Assembly (NCBI GenBank): GCA_019096195.1
Contig: JAGTXK010000026.1
Location: 62,001 to 126,000, forward strand
Reading direction: 5' to 3'
Origin: Boletus sp. NGJ
Lineage: Eukaryota > Basidiomycota > Agaricomycetes > Boletales > Boletaceae
DNA: 64,000 nt
Shown: positions 58,041 to 64,000 of the stretch, piece after piece
Layout: every line of letters begins with the position of its first letter
Position numbering within the stretch: position 1 is the stretch's first letter
Position numbers and translations under genes: made by a program
Notes under the pieces: generated by a model
The model's input: the letters and a program-made list of their open reading frames with translations, nothing else
What the model was told of the DNA's origin: nothing
Database searches by the model: none

Positions 58041-61000
58041 TTACGAATCGAACCCAAACCCTAGTCCAACATCATACAAGCTAGTCGTCACTGGACAATA
58101 ATCACATTCCGAGTCATCAATTTCTCCCAACCATGACTCGAGAGGTAAACTGAAACACACCTCATCATCGAAATCGTCTTCAGAAAGTAGCCGTCCATCA
58201 AGAAGCCTCCCCATGTGCGTCGATGCAAACCGCATGCCTTTCCTGCGAAGGCCCATCAATGACCTCACCAAAGTCATGGGTGTACGCTGGAATGTGTCCA
58301 CGGTCTGCAAGTACTTTGGCCGACTCCTTGGAGGGATGAACCCGTCGGGCCCAACCTTGATGCCCCCTTTGCCTTTCATGTCCCTTGCATAGACGCAAAG
58401 GAAACGACACAACCGGATGTATGTTTCGTAGTCCTTCAGATACAGCTGCCCAGCAAACACGTTCAACTGATCCATAAGAGGCCGGGGAGGAGTCCACTCG
58501 GTAGGAATGGCAGGGATGCTGTACAAAGCAAGGTCATCGCATGGTTTCATGGACTTGGTGACGCGGGATGTGTACAGATGGAGGTGAACGTTCTTGCTTG
58601 ACCTGATATACGGCATCAAGAGGTTGGCTTCGCAAGGGCTCAAAATGACGAGCACATCGTTTTGACCTCTTTTCCCGGAAACAACCCAGTGAACAGGGCG
58701 CAAGAACTCGTCCAAATTTCCTGACGACCTGACGGTCTTCTGAAAATCTGCCGTCACTAACACAAATGGACTCCAAACGTGCGCCTCATTGCCAGTGGTA
58801 ATTGCAGAAGTTCCATCGAGTGTCCCGAAAGCTGGACGGAAAGCTGTGGTGTTTGTAGGAATGACGCCTGTCGTTACAAAGGTCAATGACATCTTGATGG
58901 AGTGAATGGCCCGCTGGTGGTACCCTCGGGGGTCGTTCCACTTGTCGTTCGCGTTCAATTTCATGGATGACCTCCCGCTCTTGTTCTTCATCCATGCTCA
59001 CATCGCGGAGTGACAAAACCCCGAGCTCGGTGCAATGTCGGCGAATCTCCGGGGGCGGCCAACGAGGCAGATTTCGAAGTGTTGTGGTGAGGCCCATAGA
59101 GGTCTTCCAACCTCTTGGCTTCCGGCTGGAGCCACTTTTCCGAAAGCGCTTTCGAGGACAGCTCGCCTCTGCGGAAGCTGGTCCAAGCGGCATATCGGGA
59201 TGTATGATCCGTCCCTTGCTGTGCCCAAAGCGGCGCTCGCTGCTGAATATCGTCGCATGTCTCACGGATAGCCCAGTGTAGGATATCCATGGTATCGATG
59301 ACGTGCAAACGGTCTCTGTCTTTTCCAGCCACAGAACGGATACGCCGGTCAACCTCGAGAGGTGCGAAGAACATGATGGAATGACCGTGGCCCAGCTTCC
59401 GCATCCGCATGCAACCTACGCGCGCCAAGTAGTTAGACTAGTGAAACGAAATGGCGTACATGTATGTACCTTGAGCCAAACGATCCTTGGTCACTTTGGG
59501 GCCCAGTGTGACGGCGGCGCGAAATCCGCTTGGAAACTTGATGTCGGTACCACGTGTGTGAGCATCGTCGAGGTATACGACGCATTGATCCAACTGCTGT
59601 GCGAATGGTGACGATATCAAAAGCTGTGTAGTTCCGTCTCGTGCGCGCACTGTCAACTCATCGTCCTCGTTGAAATAAATGGCCGCAGAAGCACCCGGTT
59701 TGATGTTGAGCCATGCTCTCAGCCAGCTGATCGTTTTGAAGATCGAGCATTTGAGCACCGACGTCCAACAGGACGCGGATCTCGGGCTGCTGGGCAACCA
59801 ACATCTTGAGGAATTCGTGTGTGGTTCGTCGCTCGCCGTTCTCTTTGGTCATGCACATATAGTGCTTGTTCTCCGGCTGTAGCAGATACGATAGAACCTT
59901 CGCATTGGTCCCTCGCTGATGATCGGGATCACGTTGAGTGATATGGAGGGGTAACAGATGTTGACTGTCATTCGTTCCCGAAAATCCTATAAAAAGGTTG
60001 AGCCAGCGAGCTCGGGGATCCTTATCCTCGACTTACCAGTTAGTAGACGGTCTTTTTTCTCTGCCAAATCCCAACCTGAACACGACAGCTTCGAAGGAAA
60101 CTCCTTTGCATCCTTCGGGAACACGACACTTGAAAGGTAGAAATCGACTGTTGCCCGATTCCGCGAGAAGAGAGGAACTAAAAACTCGTTCCACTGCTCG
60201 GATGACTTGATGTTGACTCCGCTTAGCGTCCGCAGATTTTCTGGCACGGCAGGGCCACACTCTCGAACCCAGAGATCGTAATCCAGGGATGGGTCGTCCT
60301 GTTTCAGCAAAATTTCAAAAGAAACTTTCAGCTGTCCTTCGCTGAGGCCGCCGTAGTAATAAGATAGGCAGGTGAGGATGATGGCAATGTCTGGATGTCC
60401 GAACTCGGCCCTTTGTGCTGGGATGTCTTTTGCTCTATAGGGGACTGCGAGCATGGTACGCAATGGATGAAGGCCATAGTCTACTCGCCATCGTCGCTCT
60501 CTGAAAGCAAACAAAAGAATCCCGGTGGCCAAGAGGCCGCGCAGCAGTAGCAGACCACCCCACAGAGGGGTCTGCTGACAGTACTCCTTTACCAATTGGA
60601 CCGTTTCGGGAGAGACATCCGCGCATGATATGAAGCTTCGAATCGCGTCCCTGAGGCCCAAGCGGAGCTGTCCAAAGCTGAAGTTTGGAAGCAGTCCATC
60701 CATAACGTCTTGCACTATCCATGAGATTAACTCTTGCCCAGCGTCTGTATGCAATATACGAAGGTGGGGGAATGATCCGGGCGGACCACGCTCATACTCC
60801 ACTCCAAGCGGGAAAAGCTCTCGAAGGGAAGACGCATGTTTGCTCACGAGACTGAGAACTTGTTCCGTGGTGGTCCATCGTTCAGGGAAGCCCTCCATAT
60901 GTTGCTGATGGCCAATGGTATATACCAATTGATACCGAACGTGAAGGATTTCGTCGCTCTCGTCCAGAATATCTCGTGAATGAGAATGGAGCCACTTCTG

Positions 61001-64000
61001 AAGCTTCAGTAGGAGGTTTGCTACTAGTTCACCGTCTTCTGCCTGAGGAAGCTGCTTCTCCACGCTCACCAACCTGAGCGACAAAATGTGCTCCGGTTGG
61101 ACCACCAGAATCCCGCCTTCCTTCATGCATTCTAACATGAGTGTACGAAGGACAGCTACTTTCTGACCATCGACCTCCAGGGAACGAGAGAACGGGATGA
61201 AGTATATTCGCCTGTTGACGAGCCCACCGAGGCGATCCGCAAGAAGGTGGAACATCTGCGCCGTCAACGCCTTCGGTACGATGACGCGGACGAGTTGATC
61301 ACCATCGGCCAGAGTAACAACAACGATTGGGACAATCACAGATGACTTCCCCTCGCCCATATTGAGTTGCATGGCCGTATTGTTAGTACCCGAGCGTGGT
61401 GTTATCATCGCTTTGGCAACGTCAGCTTGAACCCGGCGAACCAAAAAGTTGCCTTGCAGCTGATGTGGGAGAAGGACTGGCGTCAGCTCGTACATACATT
61501 CATGACACAGGAAACACACCTGAATTAGTAGCCAGTCTGGATGTGCTTCGGCGTTCCAGCCATCACATCCTTCGTTCTGCAGTTCCCTGCGAAGCTCTTC
61601 ATGAAGGTTGTCGAGGTGTAGTCGAAGCAATCTTCGCGCACGCTGTAGCTCGAGCACGAGTAGAGCCAACCTTATGAGACATCTCTTCCACTCGTCGGAG
61701 AGTGCGATTGATGAATTAGACGCGAGTAACCGAAAAAGCGCATGTGGAGTGACGCGTGGCCATTGGCCCGACTGCTCGAGAGCTTGTTCACTCTGGCTTC
61801 TTGGGCCCAGATACTGCTTGAGGTGGTAAAGACCCTTAATGTAGCTAGCACTGCACTGATTATAATGTGCCAAAAGTGTCTCGGCAGTCGGTAGCTTCGT
61901 CGTAACATGAGCTAAAAGAGAACTTCCAAAGCATTCTGCACTTGCGCGGAGGGCCGAGACGTATCGTCGCTGGAATGGAGTTACTGTGTTTGCCTCAGCT
62001 GTAGTATTTAGTTGATGCAACGGGGCGAGACCAGAAAGTGAGGTATCCTCAGCATCGGCAGCGTACCGAGGTAATCTATCGTGTGCTTGTATTGATGGTG
62101 CAGGTCTAGCAAATAGCTGATCCGCTGCGAACGGCCACGGGATGCAAGAGGGGTTGCTTTTCGAGGGACGGAATGAGTAAGTGGGGGTTGGGATGACCTG
62201 GGAGTGTACATTGTTCAGAATCTTCTGCACGCGAGTGAGGTGCTCTTTGAGTTTAAGATTGTGATAACAGCTGGAGAAGTAGCTCTGGACCTTGGATGTC
62301 AAACCCGCCACATCATATAAGGCGGTGCTGAGTGAGCACCGTGGGGGTGTCTCACATGGCCAAGCCTTCAAGAAGTATTGGACTGTTGTATCAGTGTCCG
62401 AGTCGAGTCTCTTGTTATACATTTTGACTCGACGTTTTCGCAAGTTCTTGAAACTTTCGCCATTTTGTGCAGGTTTTGTACTTTCAGGGCTACGTTCGAA
62501 GGAGTGGGCACAGTCATGAATATATCTGCACAAGATGTCCTCGGAAGGACAAAAGCCTTCTGAGGGTTTGTAGGAACCATACTGTGGTGGATTCTCCAAA
62601 CAGAACTGTGAATCCGCCGCAAAAGCTACGAACGCGGGGACCAGGTCGGTAAGTTCCGATGAGGCGTATACCATCGCGGGTAGTGAGAAAAGTAACCGAT
62701 CCCATTTCCTTTCATCGCTTCTTCGCAGGAGATTGTATGCCTTGAGCCAAATTGATGGAAGATTCGGAGCCAACCATGATCTGTCATATAGGAGAGATAA
62801 AGCAATATCCCCAGATACGGTCCCCTTCCATGATTCCATCATGCTCACTATATTCTTTGGAGTCGTTGAATTGCCGGTCCGACGGTGAACGACAGTCGCC
62901 GCGATATAAGCGCGATGCTCCCCCAAACCAACCTCAACTAGGTCTCTGGCGCGGTACCGGACATCGAAATCTGCCACGCAAGGCTGCCCAGAAACCTCGG
63001 ATGGGAAGAGATACGTAGCTCGTAGTGCACTGCGCTGCAGCAGGTGATCGTCATGCGATGGAAATTCTTCAAACAAAGTATTCGATTGGCTCTCTTGGAA
63101 TAATTGGACTCTTTCGTAGTGTTCCTTGATCCCCTTGGAAACGACGTACAACTCGTGATGCTGAGAATTTACCGGAAGATTGAGCCATTCCACCTTCTGC
63201 ATAGATTTGAGGTGTTGAGGGTACCACGTGCGCGAGGGACACACGGATGCGATCAAACTCAAGAGCTCCGCGTCGCGAGAATCGAACCTCATTATCGACC
63301 AGCAGCTGGCTGAACGAAGCAGAGACAACGCTTCCTCCGTGCCCGATCTGCCTGTAAGCGAATCGGTGCTACACCCGCTGGTCAGAGCGTGCAGGTAAGC
63401 ACAGTACAGCTTGTTCGTCAAACTGCCGTTTCCTGTCAAACAGCCCAGGTCGATATCGACTCTGTAGGTCTGGTACGTGACCCGCTGAAGGGCGGGACCA
63501 CGGGTATCGATCTCGACGCGACCGTGATGACCATCCATCTGGAACGATATCGCACCCTCGGGGATGAGGACACACCGTTGGACAAGTTCGTCAGCGTCGA
63601 CGTTTTCTCTGAGCTTTGGGCGAAGCACAAGCCGATTGACCAAACCAAACAGAGTGCCAATAGATTGGTTCTCGTCATACACCATGCCCCGGATGTTGTG
63701 AGATTGGAGGTCCCCATCCTCATCGACGTAAAAGGACAGGCGATAGCGGGGTAAAGCAACAGACAGTTTGCAATGATGATGAAGGTTTGTCGGAGTGGTT
63801 CAAGGACACGGTGACAAGGAGATTCCATGGGGCATCGAGTGGCTTCAAGAGGTCCGATACCATGGCCCACGATGGGCTTCGGATGTCTATGAGGCGCTCT
63901 CGGCCCTTGTACATGTGATATTGCCCAGGAGTACAACCCATCTTCCAATTCTCCGGCGAAGCCTTCCAAAGATTGTCGAGAGGGCGGATCTCCATGACGG
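58041..64000 (-). CDS. Giant DUF3638/DUF3645 SecA-like ATPase protein, copy B (partial, cut by window end)
   Basis: A second copy of the large gene. It encodes the central and C-terminal part; the N-terminal part lies beyond the window. A continuous frame of 1,232 residues (59,987-63,685) spans the helical middle, MQLNMGEGKSSVIVPIVVVT (Walker A), FIPFSRSLEVDGQKVAVLRT then LMLECMKEGGILVVQPEHIL, DESDEI, and WRVDYGLHPLRTMLAVPYRA. Downstream exons encode VYLDDAHTRGTDIKFPSGF, then MRMRKLGHGHSIMFFAPLEV, FVTTGVIPTNTTAFRPAFGT and RTPMTLVRSLMGLRRKGM. Unlike copy A, no break is seen through the ATPase core. Its last 20 or so codons differ: after WLGEIDD the frame reads SECDYCPVTTSLYDVGLGFG. A plus-one frame there (RNVIIVQ) matches copy A's RNITIIQ, so the tail is a decayed paralogous end. 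Substrate and function are unknown. Confidence 0.85.
58114..64000. repeat. Segmental duplication, copy B (partner 26187-32086)
   Basis: Nearly identical to 26,187-32,086 in the same orientation. The left breakpoint at 58,114 is abrupt and lies inside the coding region, about 70 bases before the stop codon. It continues to the window edge, so its full size is not known. Confidence 0.92.

Overview
The window looks like nuclear DNA of a basidiomycete fungus of the Agaricomycetes. The genes are intron-rich, with GT-AG introns of about 50 to 60 bases that can be read directly from joined protein families. The gene content also fits: an atromentin-synthetase-type A-T-TE enzyme, a short WD40 protein of a kind abundant in Boletales-like genomes, KDZ transposase remains, a fungal TET/JBP gene and very large DUF3638/DUF3645 proteins. 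The species cannot be named from this.

Layout. 0.5-4.2 kb: two tandem questin-oxidase-like genes (minus strand). 4.6-5.6 kb: an alpha/beta hydrolase with a perfect 52-bp palindrome upstream. 6.4-8.2 kb: a membrane-anchored glycosyltransferase-like protein. 8.4-11.2 kb: an E(z)/EZH2-type SET-domain histone methyltransferase whose catalytic half lies in CpG-poor, AT-rich DNA. 11.5-25 kb: a dense housekeeping block with a PPR-like protein, an SR-type RNA-binding protein, a RING-CH E3 ligase, eIF2 gamma, an unknown protein and Mcm10. 25.5-35.8 kb: a degenerate DUF3638 relic, then a full-length but frame-broken DUF3638/DUF3645 gene. 38-41 kb: the atromentin-synthetase-like gene. 42.8-45 kb: the WD40 protein.

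45-58 kb is a transposon yard. It holds a tyrosine-recombinase fragment, a Tc1/mariner element carrying a solo LTR, a KDZ transposase remnant, a decayed TET/JBP 5-methylcytosine dioxygenase-like gene, a 2-kb minisatellite with an 87-bp period and a mobile-element-associated gene. Much of it is CpG-poor, as expected when methylated CpG decays to TpG. 58-64 kb is a near-identical second copy of about 6 kb of the DUF3638 gene, cut by the window end.

The most interesting biology is epigenetic. An apparently intact polycomb-type methyltransferase has half its gene in CpG-poor DNA. A TET/JBP gene next to KDZ transposase remains carries stops of the CGA-to-TGA kind, so a putative 5mC oxidase seems to have been killed by the decay of methylated cytosine. 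The second theme is the DUF3638 family: one broken full-length copy, one copy intact through its ATPase core, one old relic, and a sharp identity breakpoint that suggests gene conversion. No tRNA, rRNA or CRISPR array was recognised.
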